64,000 bases of DNA, from contig BTPP01000001.1 of NCBI GenBank assembly GCA_037102815.1, positions 1,699,001-1,763,000 on the forward strand, in the 5' to 3' direction. Of this stretch, positions 45,901 through 60,340 are shown in pieces. This DNA is from Neurospora intermedia (lineage: Eukaryota; Ascomycota; Sordariomycetes; Sordariales; Sordariaceae). The first letter of the stretch is position 1, and the number at the start of each line of letters is the position of its first letter. Made by a program: the position numbers and the translations under genes. Below the pieces are notes generated by a model that saw only the letters and a list, made by a program, of their open reading frames with translations, did not search any database and was not told where the DNA came from.

Positions 45901-48900
45901 ACCTGGATACCGAGTCCCTTCAGAAGGCCGATCGAACCCCGGTTGGCCAGGCCTTTTCAGCACTTGAAGGCCCCCTGTAGCAAAGTCCCACCGCCTTCCT
46001 TGTTGGGTAAATGCACCTTGGCCAACCCCACTGCACCCGGCTGAAAAGAGGAGCGGGAGTTAGGAGTGGCTGGTAAGTCCGACTTTCCCAAGTGGAAGCT
46101 TCACGGTCAAAGTCTTGGCATTGCAACCCGTCCCACCTGATGATCTTCGACGGACAATGTCAGCTTCACATCAGCTTCGCTTGTTTTGTGCTTCCATTCT
46201 TTCATGCTTCCATCGGACGGCGGAATCAGACAAGAATAGAAACCAAGCCGTGTTACCACATCAACGGGTTCTTCACCAATACTGATATATATGGCCACAA
46301 AGATCACCAAGACTGTTTTGGACAACGTCAACAAAATTTCTCTTTTTGTGTTTGGTCATGGCAACAGAGGCCGTCTGTTGGAATTGTGGACTTGTTTTTG
46401 TCCCAATTTCTCTTACCTACCCTGCACTTACATCATCCTACTGTTGAGACCTTCACCCGATATGCCACTAACATCCTCTCCCCCTTTGCTATCTATCGAT
46501 CACTTCTCAGACCTTTGCCCTGTTATCGTTCTTCTTTTTCCCCTCATGTTTGTTCGCTGCCATTGTTATGTGCTCAACGATGCTAACCCGAACCTTTTAC
46601 TTCTTCCTTATCATTTCTTTTTCATTTTCCGCTTTGGCTTGTTGGACGTCCATGACCTTGACCCATCATCCGCCTTCTCAGTTGTACCCGCCATCACTCC
46701 GCGATAGCTTCAAGGTCAACATTCCACCACGACGGTGAGAGCAGACTAGTTGAGGCCCTTGGGATTGTTACTAGTCAGTTGTAGCCAAAGTCTCAACGAG
46801 TGTGTGTGGAGTGTTTCCGAACTTAAGTCTTCTCCTGACCTATCGCTTCCGAGTTCTCACTTGCCCATCAAGCCGTTGGCCAGTGCTAATGAGTACCTCC
46901 GACTTCAGGTCAACTCCAGTACCAAACCGCGGGTACTGTAACAATGTTTCAAAGAGGTTCTTCCTTCTTCTTTGACTCCTGAAGACTTCTCGACCACACT
47001 GGAAGGCACGATGAAGCCTTCCTTTTCCTCCTGTAGATTGGATCAGTCGATCCCATAAAGCTTTCAACTCAGGATCCTTCCATTCTTTTCCTACGCAAAC
47101 ACTAGACGATACCTCTATGTATGCCTTTTAATCAGCTGTATCGAAGTTGAAGAGCCGAGTGGTTCAGCCGCCTGGTTTTCCTTAGAGTCCGTATTATGTC
47201 GGGTCTTGGTCTAGAGATTCACCAACAGGTGGGTTTCATGTCGTTCGACGCATGGGAAGTGGTATTCGAGTTCGTTCCTTCCACCTCCATTTTTTCCGGC
47301 TCGGAGGCTTCGTGCTTGTCCGCACGCTGTTGAGGTTGAAAAGGCGCGAGTGACGTATCCGACTGGCCTGCAAATTGATTACCACCACGCCGTCACGGCC
47401 TGAGAGCAACATTCTGTGCTCATGATCCAGTCACAGTATCATTATATCCAGCACCATAACCTCACAAGGACTTGTCTGTGACCGTTCGGATCAGCGCAGA
47501 ATTCGTCCTGATGACTCTTGCTCAATACTCTTCCGGTCCAAGGTGTGTGTATCCTTCCATCCTTTTCGAAAGCTTGCTGACCCAGATAGACCTCAGATCC
47601 ATCTCCTCTCGTCGGGAAGACTCCTTGGATGATGTCCCAGATGTACTTGACGAGACGCATGGGTTGGAACTTTCCAAAGCATTATCGATTGTCGCAGCGT
47701 CGACCCTTCATCTCCATCTGCCAGTTCAGAGGTATTCCCTCGCTTCTTTCCACTTTGCTCGTCTATCTCAAAGATTGAATATCGCCCTCCTCTGGTTGTT
47801 GCTCGTATCGTATGTGTCCTGTTGTTCACCATCGTCTCCAAGCGGAACCAGCGGGATGTGTCAAGCTGGATGGCAGGTTGGCTCGTAAGTGATGCTTCAG
47901 CTTCGGGTCCTGTTCAATCCTATCCACTCTCCCACTTCCTTGTCCATCGCCTCCTTTTGATTGTTTGATGAGTATCCGGAAAGAGTTGCTGGTGTGTCGA
48001 TATTGTTCTCACTTCCCCAGCCGAGGATAGGTTCGATGAATGCATTGTTGGAGTTATCGTTTTCGAACACCGGACACCGAACATATTCCTGAAGCCACCA
48101 GGATCACGCCATGATCCCTTTTCATTTTTTGCCAGCTTCCAGTCGAAGTCGTCAAGGGCCGTTGAGGATGATATTGTTGAAGGTGCAGCACTCGAGCGTC
48201 GTCGTCGTTAATCGGCTAACTTGGTAGATGCATCTAGCTTGCGCCAAACGAGGAGGCGAGTCATTCTTCCGAAATCATTTCCCAGTTGAAGACCAGTGTC
48301 AAGCAGGGGGCGAAGGTACTCCTTATACCCCTTTGTCCCTGTCCATCTAGCACTTTAGAGAAACCTCCATCTTTCATGCTTCATGAATGGAGTGGTACAT
48401 GCCGGCACATCTATGTTGCACTCGGGTATCTGCAAGAAGTCGTCCGAGTGTGCCAACGCCGAAAGGGATGAAAAGATCAAATGAGAGAGAAGTCACCTTG
48501 TTCATGAAAAGGACATCATTTCCACATATTGAAAATAATGAGGGGTAGTCCGGAGCCGGTCTGGTACCCCATTCATCCTTTCATCATCCATCCAGTCCTG
48601 CCTAACCACGATCGTCCCCTTCTGTAAACGCCCACGTTTGCACTCTCTTGGTTTTCCAATCGTATGTGTCGCCTTCCCCCCCCCCCCCCCCCCCCCCCCC
48701 CCCAAGACATCCCGAAAGTCGTGCATTCACTCGCCCGGACAATTGATTCCGTGTACTCCACTTTGAGGACGCGTACGCATTCTCACCTCTTCCCGGAAGG
48801 ACGCAGATCATGGCTGTAGCTGAGATTGGCAAGAGGATGTAGTGGTGAGAGCATGGGGGGACCAACTTCGAGGAATCGATGGTCGGAGAAAATGATGGAT

Positions 48901-51900
48901 GAGTCCAGACAAAGGGTTGCAGAAGGAGAAAGAAAGAGGACGGAATCGCGGAGAAGTACGTACATCCATATAACTCGACAGCCGTTCTATTCATTAACCT
49001 CGTTCCAGTATGTACACGTTGGCCGTTGCGCTCGCTACCGGCTGTCCGATCGTTGCTGAGATACCCGAAGCACGCATAGTTGTTCTTTCGTTTGTCGCTG
49101 CGGTGACGCCTATCACAACAGTCTGATCTCCCGCCCTCCGCTTCCTACCACACACATTGGAGCGGATTCGTAGGCCACCACCCTCACAGCCCCCGCGCTT
49201 GACAGTCAGGAAGAAAAGCAGGTCTCGGAGATGGCAAAGAAGGATGTTAAGACGAGCAAACAGACCGAAGTCCATACGTTCACCCGACCAATTCAGCTTC
49301 CGAAGGGTCCAGATTCTAAAGATGAATGAGAGAAGTCCTGGGAACACTTCAGGTGGACGGCCAGCCCAAGTAGAACGGATCACTCAGTCCTGTCTGTAAA
49401 AAGAACATGTTCCTTTTCGCATGCCCGCCTGTTTTGTTGAGAAAATTGCACCTCGCACAATTCACCCTGCCATCGATGTTCGAAGGGACGAACTAAACCG
49501 ACGGATGAAGATCGAACACTCTTCACCATGGAAGCCCACGAAACAGTTCGCCCGGACACACACATGGCAGATAAAGCATATAAACCCTCTACAGAGGGAT
49601 GACGCGTTCGCATGGTTGATGGCTTCATGGCTACATAATGGCTTGCGGGATGTTCCATGGCATAGCATGACATACATCGTCATGTCTCGAATGACCCCCT
49701 CCGGCCTCGAAGTGGGTGCTCAATGCGAAACAAAATGAAACGGGGAAAGAGCAACAGCAACAAGCAAGCGAGAAGCAAAAGGAGGTCTCTTCCAACTTGG
49801 AGGAAAGGAGGACCCAAAGTGTACTACTTACCTGCTAAGGGAGATGCGAGTTGGCAGGGGAGCAAATTGGTTCCCCGCGCGGCGGCTTCCGACTGCCCGT
49901 GGCATCAATCATCACCGGCTTCCCCCAACCTTGACCGAAATTGATATTGATGTGATGTTGAACAGCTTGATATTACTCCTCAGTGCTTGAACAGGTCTGC
50001 CCCAAGGCGGTTCAGGGGCAGTTCTAGTCCTGACGAGTAGCTGGCTGGTTTGGCTATTGGCATTGATAAGGATATTGATTCTATGCGCATTTGCTTCCCT
50101 TTGTACCTTGAAGCTACCTACCTCTACCCGGCTTCGAAGGATTCAGTATTCAAGGCGCGAATGGACGGATCAGTAACAGACGGAACTCGGGAAGTCCTTG
50201 AACCTTGATGGCAATATCGGCACACAACTGTAATCGAGGCAAGTTCTGCCCAGCGATTTTTATTGCTACTTCCTCCCTTACTGGGCGGCTATCCTGCGCT
50301 TAGACTACAGCCTACTGTCAGTCTTCACAAGGTGCTATGGGTGGCTCCTTCCTTTCTTCTTTATCTCCTTCTTTTTCTTCATCATTACTTCTTTCTCGAC
50401 TCCATCCACGCGCTTTTACGCGAAGATCATTTCACTCCTCGTATGCAAGACCTCCTACTGTGAGTTAAAGAAGTCCGGACTTCACATCACCGAACGGCCT
50501 TGTGTAATCGCATGCCATGTCCGAAGGTTGCAACATAACCGTAGCCGTTGTCGGAGTCGGCAAGCGGCTCTTAACATCCTCCGGTCTTTCACAGCATAGG
50601 TGGTGGTATGCCGATAGATACGTAGCATGGCATTGCTACATCGATCGTTAGTGGCTGGTGGTTGAGCTTTGGTTAAAATGGTTGGATAAAGACGGCTCGC
50701 TACTTATGATATGTCGTCCCGCCCTCGGTCCGGTCGTTCAGTCGTCGGCAGTCCACACACATAACAGCGCCCAAACCCAACCAACCTCCAAGAGAACACT
50801 CCAAGTAACTGAAGCAATAAGCAAGAAGTATCTTCCCGTCATTCCTCGTCCCATCGGAGCCTCGAGCATCCTCGGACTCGATCTCGGTTCCGAAACGCCA
50901 ATTTGCAATCCGGTTCAATGATTTCTTTTGTTATGATCTCACTGCATGACGGCACGGCGCCGCTGCCGGGAAGCCACGACCATGTTACACCGGATGAGTT
51001 GGGCAGTCACCACTACTCTCCCTCCTTAAGTCTTCAACCATTCAAAATTCAACGGCAATCCGTCCGTCTTACTGCAGCGTCAACTTGTGAGTGGTGAACT
51101 AGGGAAGGAAGGAAGGCACTTACTGCATTTATCAACTATCCCCTCCCAGCGTGAAGTAGCTCCGTACCTACCCATTACCATATGGTCCAGACATAAAGGT
51201 ATCTTACTTCTGGCGCCAAGTTCTCGGTTCAGGCCTCGGTACGTACCTCACCTACCCGGTCTCAATGGATCAGCCAACTAGTTACAGGCATAAAATGATT
51301 CTGGCTTATTCGTCGTCAGCATTCCAAAGCAAGCAATCGGGATCTTACGCGGACGGCGATTAAAAGGACAAGAGGATGGACTCCCTTATCTCTCGCCATT
51401 GAGAGTATTATTGAGAATTTGTTTTCAGCGAATGGAAGGCATATCCGTTGGAATCGTGATCGCTGATGCCAGTGATATTTGATAACCGTTGAAGATCAGC
51501 AGCCCTACCGAGGTTGTATCCGGAGGTGAAAATCCGTACGTAGTCTCTACCATCTATCTAGATAGCTGCGCTCGGGATAGAAGACCATATCATTCGACGG
51601 CCATTTTCAATAGGTATCTTCTGACAATCGAGGAAACCCTCGGACGGGGAATAAACCTTTGTTCTGACAGGACAGTGATGACCACGCCGCTCTTGCGCGT
51701 TTGAGACTGCCAAGTTATTGCCCCCCCCTTAACTTTTATCGACCAGTTACTAGACTAGTGTCTCTTTGTAAACCAACCCAGCGTGGAGATAATACACCTG
51801 GTGCCAAACGTTGAATGGGGGTGATGCGGCTCCAAAACCTAAGCCAAAGCTACATTAACATAGTTGCCGTCATCTCCAAGCGGCTGGTTTAATATATATT

Positions 51901-54900
51901 CCTGTAGTCAAGACTAGACTGTCACCCGGACCTGTCCTTCGTCCGCCATGTGTGGAGTCCTACCCGTCGCGGCGGACATCGGACACTCTGATGCCCGACC
52001 ACGTACACACTACACCGATATGGGGGAGTAGCACCACACCACATACATTATGTCTCTTTCCTGTTTTGGACTTGCTCTAAGCTGCAATGACCTCTCCGGG
52101 CGCCATGTTCACATACTTTCAAGGGATGTGATGATCTCTCGGGACATGGACGAGGAGCGTGGTCTCTATGTGCAAGCGGCTGTAGTGAGCACCGAACACC
52201 AGTTAATACTTTGCGTGTCATTGTAACCGATGTGTCTCACGTCACTTGTGTATACCCGCCGGTCAACTGAGCGCCAATATGCATCGATGATTGTTAAGTA
52301 TTTATCTCCCGTGAGATTTTGTTTTCGTTCTCTGTCTCTGGAGGGCGCTTTCACGGGACAGACGTAGTAAGAAGACTAGCGTCCTACCGATCCTTCAATG
52401 CACAGATAAAATCGCAGGAAAATTTGATCCGACAGTGTCCCATCTGTGTCGATGTCACCCCCGCAGCAAAGTATGAATGTATATGGTTTTCGCGTGAAGG
52501 CCTCCCTTGGAGTTTCCGGACATCTCCAAAGCTCTCAGACGCCCGACCATGCAGGTTTGCGTTGGATTGAGGTCTCCCTTGGACGAGAGATACCCGAGTA
52601 CCCGAAAAGTATCACTACGTGTTCATGACAAGCTTGAGTCAAGATGATTGACGTCTGTTGGATGACTCGCAAAAAAGTCACTGAGCATCTCTTGATGGTT
52701 AGCTTAGATATGAAGACTGATAAGAAGGAATGACCGTGATTTCAACAGCCGAGACACGCGCTAGTGTAGTGAATCCGAACCGGGCCCGAAACTAGAATCA
52801 GGGAGCAAAGGAGTTGGATGGGTTGACAAGTATGTTCCCCCTATGCGCAAGTCTCGCAGTAATAAACTGAAGATGGGGTGATCCGGAGGCAGAATAAGTG
52901 CTGTCCGGACATTGGAACAGGGAGATATGCGAACATAGTGAACGTCGGGTAATAGCGAATGATGAGGCATCCGATGGTGGACTGCCTAACGTTGAGCCTG
53001 GCGAAAGGTGCATTATGCGGCGAATCATATGTAACCATAACGTTAAGGGAGTTCCCGTCGCACTTGCATGAGATCCGAAGGCATCCCTCCACCCAGTCCG
53101 GGAGTTACCCAACACCCAACTTGAGTTTATGTCCCCTCAAATCCCCAAAGCCAAGACAAAATCTGTAGATGAATCAGCGTCTGTCTGAAAAGCGGCAAGC
53201 AACAACATTCTAACGTCAAAGAGAATATCATCTCCCTGATTCTAATACAGATAATGGACCACGACGAACATATATTTTGAAATCGACAAATTTCGATGGC
53301 GCCAGTCAACATGACCCCGATGAGGGTGCACACCTGGGAACGATACTCATCGCCAAACCGAACATGGCCCTTTGAGTAATACGGCACAGCAATTGGGACC
53401 ATTTTCGGCTACTCATGTAAGAGAGAACAGGTGCGGTCACGTTGATGATAATCGATACTCACGATGGGCTCGTAATTGTCAGCCTTATTGTCACAGACCC
53501 CTATCTCACCCGAGGCGTAGCACCTCGACGGTCGGTAGTGACCAGTGCATGCTGCAAACGAAGCTCGACTACAAAGCCAATCACACTGTCGCCGGTCATC
53601 ACATGTCGGATGAAGAGAGCTGAACAAGTAATCCAACGGCCGCAGCCAGTATTAACAACCCGGGACCCGAATGGATGTGATAGCGGCGTCTCGTGAGTAT
53701 GGATGCACGGACCATGAACAACCGGTGATGAATGAGTGGGGATTTCGGGGAGATTCGAAGCCAAAGGACGTCAAAATAGTATTTGGGGGCCGGCCTCGCG
53801 TTTCGTGGTGTCGCGGAATAACTCAGAGGGTCGAGATCGGACCAGGAGGAAGTTCGACACGGCCAATGGAACCAACTTGAATCATCGCTGCACTGGCCAC
53901 CTGGGCCTACGAGAATCGCCTACAGTGTATTTGACAGCAATGCTGTTGGTTTTCGACACCATCGAACACTACGGCGACAAGGAAGGGAAGGGATTGGGAA
54001 GCAAAGAGGGCGTCCTAGCTGAAGGAGACCGGTCAGCGGCCGATATCGGAAGAGAACACTACTGCACCGGGATGGACTATGCGCCAGCTAGTCGCATCGA
54101 CTACGACCACACTGACGTTTTGTCTGTTATCAGGACAACGACGGGTCAATAGCATCACCGCAGGATGAAGACCAGTGTAAAGGAAGAGAAGGCCGAATGC
54201 GAGACGATACTGTAACCGCCAGAGCCGCTGTCGTTCGAGACTACTGTTCATGATGTGCAGCAGCTCGTGGTCGTTGGCCTTAGGACGGGCCGAGAAAAGC
54301 AAAACTCAAGGGAACTAACGGCCTGGAGATTTCTGATTGGAGATAAGGGCGACTTGAACGGACGATTTGGGGGCCCAAAGATGAAAAGAAGACAGAAGCA
54401 ACGAAAGTCGAGACTCTTCAAATTTCTTTGCCATCTCTCATCACAACGGGAACCATGAGATACTCAGCCTCCAGGAAACTTGGTTCCCGTACCGATAAGA
54501 CCGGGGCGACAGGACCTACTGAGCGTGTCTGGACTGCGGGGTGGCTCACATCCCAGCTGTGATGAGGTGAACGGGCGACTGCAGTTTCTGGCTGAAACAT
54601 GGAATACTACCGTGGAACCCGAAGCAAAAGGAAGGTTGCCCGCGATGGTACTGCGATGATGGAGCGGGAAGGAAAGCGCAACTGTGATGAAAGGGAGGCC
54701 ACCTGATCCAGTTCCATCGACGGGAGGATTGGCGGATGCGGATACGTAACGCCTCATCCACCTCGCTCTTTCCTTATTCGTCATATCTTGGAAGCGCATG
54801 CGGTTGGCGCTGTCCAGAATGGGATCATGCCACTTCAGTTGGTTCTTGCATTCTTGATGTTCTTTCCAGATTGGACTTGGAAGACGGGGAAGGAGGAACC

Positions 54901-56339
54901 ATTGCACGGCGCAAAAAATCACTCAAGCGAACTGTCTCCAGCAATAATCTCAGTGAAATCCAATAATGTCCCAATTAGTTTGACGTTAGGTATTTACTTT
55001 GACCAGATTTCAATCATTATTGCAATCAAGGAGAACATGGAGTGTTCGTATCCTTGTCATTCATTGACTCTCTGTCACTCAAGACACGATCATTGGACGT
55101 CGTCGTATTCAAGACATTGAGGCTTCTTTGCCCTACGTTGCCATTTCTCGTAAAGGACCGCACACGAGCTTCGCGCTGCTCTCAGTCTTCCAGAATCGTC
55201 AAGGCGCCCAGGTTGCACGCAGCGTCTGAAGAGCGAAACCCTACATCACCACCATGACAACAAATTGGGTCAATTCAAGACATCTGGGCGGGAAGGCGTC
55301 TTGGCCAAGACGATCTGGCGCCCAATATTCATCCACAACATGTTCCTAGCCGCAAACCTAGTTGCCCTTATATCATGGAAACGGGTATCGAAGCAGCAGT
55401 AAACCTCTGGCGCGAATTTGGCATTACACAGCCGTTCCATTCCTGTCGAGCTGCTGGACATAGCACTGACGGTGAGTAATAGAGGACAATCTAGGATATT
55501 CACACATCTTTTGGCGTCTTCGTCATCTCAAAACATGGATCTGTTCAATCTTAGCACGTATATGCAATCCAGCTGTGCTCTGCCTCTTCTAATGCCCTTC
55601 AAACTGCCTCATCTTACTTTTGTGCATACACTGCTGCCCATGTTATTGCAGCCAGCTAGGTATCCTACATACATCTAGGACAGCCAGCCGTTAAGGATCC
55701 GGGATAGTGTAGACTGGCAGCCGTCCTCGTATAACCAATACTGTCCGAGTATTGGCTCATCGGCAGTATTGGAGGATGGGAGCGGTCCATGAAATGGCCC
55801 AGGTGGGTGTCTCTCTCTTCAGTGGACGTGGGATGCAGCAGCCGAGTCACGGCATCACAGCTCTCTTGCTCGTTGAACCACTGACGTGGTCACCTTCATC
55901 GGGATATCCAGACCAGCGGGATCGGTTGCACAAAAGGTGGGGGTCTGGGCAGCAGTGTTGTTGCCATTCAGCACCAGTCGATGACAAGGCGGGCGCGCGG
56001 TGGTCTCCACAAACGGCAATCTTCGAGACTAATTCTGTCTTGCCATTGGCTCTGGCCAGGTGGCTGTATGTAGTATACATCGATTAGCATATCATCAAGA
56101 GAGTAAAGCGGCACAGTGACAAAGATACGATGCTCACTTTCACAGCTCAACTAACATCACCGACGAAAACAATAAAACCGCAAGGCAACGAAGTGATCGC
56201 CGTACAGTGCCTAACAAAAATCGGTCCCCAAGGTGTAACCGCTGTGCCTTGAAATCACGGTATCAGTCCCCACTTTTGCAGCAGAGCCGCCAGATACACA
56301 CACATTGTAAATCGCTTGATACGTGACAACAGTCGAACC
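45901..56339. other. 10.4 kb gene-poor block of normal composition
   Basis: GC content and dinucleotide use return to normal, but no reading frame above about 165 codons exists and none has recognisable domains. The longest (46,092–46,586, plus) overlaps another frame of similar length (46,291–46,707), so neither stands out. No tRNA, 5S rRNA or transposon end was recognised. It may be decayed single-copy DNA, a non-coding transcript region or genes with many short exons that I cannot resolve. Confidence 0.5.
48676..48703. repeat. Poly-C tract (28 nt)
   Basis: An uninterrupted run of 28 C. Homopolymer C/G of this length is rare and its exact length is prone to sequencing error. Confidence 0.85.
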
Positions 56340-56927
56340 TTCAATTACTTATATTACTACTATATTTAATGGTATTTATATTCTAATAACTACTCTATAC
56401 TCGTATAGATACCCCGAATCGATTGAAATCAATACTAAGGGATCCCAATTAAGTCGCTAGTCCGTATCGCGTACGATTTGCACCCGGTACCGCTGCGCCT
56501 GCACTAGAGATGCCCCCCAAGCGCCCCCTTCCTAGCAATGGGGATGAACCCCGATAATCGAAGCGGCTTTTACAGCCTAGTGCCCGTATAATCCGTACGA
56601 ATATCGGTATAGATAATAGAAATAGAGATGACGAGAGGATTCTAACGTTAGTAGTATATATTGGAAGTATTATTGGGACTTTTAGTTAGTAGTTTTAATT
56701 AGTTAGAGTTAGAGTTAGATTTAATTTATATATTATAATTAAGAGTAGTAGTAATAGTAGTAATTTATCGATTGGTATTGGTACAGGTATTGGTAATACG
56801 AGGGTAAGGAAGGTAAGTACTATTAGTAAATAATATATAGTCTTTATATCCGCCGCTTTATTAAGTGGATTACGGATTATATTTAGAACTTTAGTTTCCT
56901 TTCCCTCTATTATTCTAGTCGCTTTGA

Positions 56928-57000
56928 TTGCTTTAGTCCTTATTGTCTTTCTAATTGCTTCGACCGCGCTAGTCGCTTCGATTGTGCTAGTTGCTTCGTT
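56928..57000. repeat. Short degenerate tandem repeat
   Basis: Repeated units like GCTAGTCGCTTCGATTGT, about 18 bp and up to four diverged copies, at the edge of RIP block 2. Confidence 0.6.
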
Positions 57001-57319
57001 TTTTCGAGCCTACGAACCCCCCTATTACGAGTAACCGGTAGATGACGGTAGGTCGACGACCGAGAGTAATGCGAGATTATTTGAGTAATATATATATTCG
57101 CCGGCGAGATTATAAAATAAGGTTGTAATTAATAAGTAAATTAGTATTATTCCTTTAATAGTACTCCGTCGGCGGTAGTCTACCTAAAAATCCTATAAAT
57201 CTACTGTAGTGCTTCGAGGTTTATTACCGGTGCCCGACTTTCTAAATATTTTATTTATATATAATAGAGTATAGGTTATAGATATTTATTATAATACTCT
57301 CCTTATAAAGCCCGGCAAA

Positions 57320-59300
57320 TTACCTACCCTTGTTTCGGCCGACTATATTATTATTAAAAAGGATACTAACGGCGAAGTTAATACTGAGGAGTATAGTATA
57401 TTTAGTAATGATTTTGCACATAAAGTATATAATGCGTAGAATAATTTTATAGGAGTTACCTATAGCGAGTATAATTTTCTTAGTATAGATTTAGCTATTA
57501 TTATATATTATGTAGATTGGTTAGTAGGAATGTAAGAGTCGATTAGAAGGGGGACTATATTTTATTAAAATTATATTATACTTAAGAAAGACGAGAATTT
57601 AACGGCGTTATTTAATTACATTAATATATCGAAAGTAGTATATAGTTTTATATAGTAATTAGTAGAGCGATATTTCGTTGCAATTATTGTTTACATACGG
57701 ATTGTTAGTGGATTATTGCAGCCTAATATTACTTTTATCTTTAGTATACCTACTTTAATTTGTATTATTTTATTTATAAAGCGGTTAATTAATTATAGTA
57801 TTTTATTATAATTAAAACCTAAATTTCTCGTTGAGTCTCGCTAATACTCCCGCTAACCTTCTATACCTATCCTTCTAATTATTACTACGCTAACTAATAC
57901 TTCCTAATAGTTAAAAATAATTGGTTTTAATCGTTAATTAATAATTAATATAATATTATTCGAATTAAAGAACCGCTATAATATTAAACGTAAAACCTAA
58001 CGGTAGGGTAGAGAATTATTATATTTACTATATAATAATTTAATTAAAACGTAGGGTTATAAAATTGGGCGCAAGTATAAGAATTATTATAAGGGATAGG
58101 AGTATTATTAGTACTATATCTTTCTTAATTAAAAGTATTACTTTCTATTAATAGTAAAGGATTTTATTAATTGGGTTAGCGCTATTACTAATAAATAAAC
58201 TACAATTAACTAACCCCTAACCGATATAATATTACGGTAGTTTAATTCAATTTAATAGTAATTAGTTTCTCAACCTAGTGGGCCGATAATTAGGCAATTA
58301 AATTACTAGTAATTTTAACCGTTTATACTATATATTCTCCCGGGTACGAAATACGGTGGCGGTAGAGGAAATTTCTTACTAATACCTTAAATTTTTAATT
58401 TTAATTTTTATAATAATTATTAAACTAATAGTAACGCTTATAGGGTTATTAGTAATAATAATAGCGCTAGAGCACCACCCGCCGTACTACTAGTACTTCT
58501 ATTTACCGAATATAGAAGTATAAGTATAGGTATAATAAGTATTGGGCTAGCGTCTAAACCTACTTTGCCTATCTTACTTACGTTATATAGTATTAGTATT
58601 AGTACTTCTTATATCGGTACGTTTCGTACTAATAATAGCAACCCTCAACCTTCCTCCCCTTTACCCTCCTTACTACTAGACCGACTATTTAATTCCCTTA
58701 TTACCGACTTTATAAAGTAATTCATCTTTAGATATATATTTAAGTCGGGTGAAAATAACGTATTAAAGGATTCGCTTTATAATATTTAAAAATCTTTTAT
58801 TACCGGGCGGTTGACTCTTTATTAAGCGTACAATCTCCCTTTAAAGTAATATTTCTCTTATAGAATAGATAAAGGTATATATATTGTAATTAAGAAGGCG
58901 ATTAAGGATTACTTCTACTTTGAGCGAGATTATATATAATAGTCGTTATTCCTACCGCTAGGAATTCTAGTACCGCTACTATTACCGCTACTACTTAAAA
59001 CTATAGATCCTAATATATTTGAATCTTAACTATAGAGTAAGTTACTATTTACTAGTAATTATATACGTTATTAATAATTATATTATAGATGCCGACTTAT
59101 TAGATTCGTTATAGTAGGATTATAAAGCGTACTACGCCCCCCCTAACTTTAATAATATTAACGACCGTATATATAATAATTTTATATATAACAAGGAGTT
59201 TAATTTAAATAATAGCCTACTCGATTATAACCTCGACCCGACCGTTAACGAGCCGGATAATAATAATAACAACGACGACAATAACAATAAAATACAATAA
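57320..59300 (+). pseudogene. RIP-broken unknown ORF, formerly Cys-rich
   Basis: One plus-strand frame stays coding-like over roughly 650 codons if TAA/TAG are read as Gln. In the middle (about 58,050–58,150) Tyr codons occur at regular short spacing within 'GYKIGRKYKNYYKGQEYYQY'. RIP turns TGC/TGT into TAC/TAT, so this may have been a zinc-binding Cys cluster. The N-terminal part is hydrophilic with no recognised domain. A Asn/Thr-rich acidic tail ends near 59,300. I cannot name the family. It may belong to a transposable element next to the Gypsy copy. Confidence 0.4.
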
Positions 59301-59904
59301 ATATAGGAATTAAAGAGTAGGATTATACGAATAAGAGAGGGATATATATACATTAGATTATTATATAAATAATTATTATACTATTAGATTATAGTTTTTT
59401 TGGGGGATTTATACTATAATTATAATATTTCGTTATTTCTTACTTATTCAATTTATACTATTAGACTAGGTACGTAATTATATTCTATTATTCCTATATT
59501 TAATACGTTATATTTATTATATAATTTAATATTTTATACTACTATCCCCGTTATCTTCAACTAGTATAATTAATCCCTATACAATGCGATATAATCTTTC
59601 GGTTCACTCGCCTCGTTAAGCTCATTATACAATATATACGCTTAGCGGTAGTACTTTTGTATAATAGTAATTCCCTACCCTATTATACGTACTACTCCCT
59701 TAAAGAAGCTTTTAAATTCGCTTTCTTTCAACCAGTTACTACTAGCCTACTAGTATTGCCTATAAGGGGTGCAGTACAGTTGGCACAGATGCTAGCTTCA
59801 ATTAATCGATAAGGTTCTACGAAGAAGAAAAGAGGGTAAAAGAGCGCCCTCTGGGCGGGTATAGCCAGCTGTCCTTTTCAAGGGACGTATACGTACGTAC
59901 GGGC

Positions 59905-60340
59905 TATTAGGGTGCCGCAGCGGTAAATAACCTAATTAGTTGTATTAGCTGCCGGCCGGTTGAAACTCGGATTAGCGAAACTACCAATCGCTCTAACTAC
60001 GGGCAATAAGCCTTATAATATTAGCCCCCTCCTCCCCTCCAATTAGAAGACTACTTATAAGCCTATACCCCGTTATATATACCTTTAAAATTAAATAATA
60101 AGCCTCCTCCTTACTACTACTTATATTGCGCTCGAATAATTTATATTTTTTAAATTACTCCCTCTCTCTCTCTCCTCCTCCTTTCTCCTTCTTTAACGAA
60201 ACTACAACCCTCTACTATAAATATTCTTATATTACTATCTCTCTATCGTTTTATATTAGGAGGCGAAGAGCCTGCGCACCGAAGTACTCCAACGGTCGCT
60301 GCTCCGCTCCGTCGGCCAAAGCGGTGGACTAATAACGGCA
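59905..60340 (+). repeat. Candidate 5' LTR of the second Gypsy element
   Basis: A less-mutated 436 bp segment starting TATTAGGGTGCCGCAG (possibly TG mutated to TA) and ending …AACGGCA, with a CTATAAATATTC TATA-like site and CT-rich tract inside. It lies directly upstream of Gag/Pol-type coding relics. The partner LTR lies outside the window, so the limits are a guess. Confidence 0.3.

Noticed and set aside
46092-46707. Overlapping 164- and 138-codon plus-strand frames
   Set aside because: Two frames of similar length overlap, neither has a recognisable domain, and codon use is unremarkable.
47150-47290. tRNA-like A-box text (GCCGAGTGGTTCAGCCGCC)
   Set aside because: No matching B box at a suitable distance and no cloverleaf or acceptor-stem pairing could be found.
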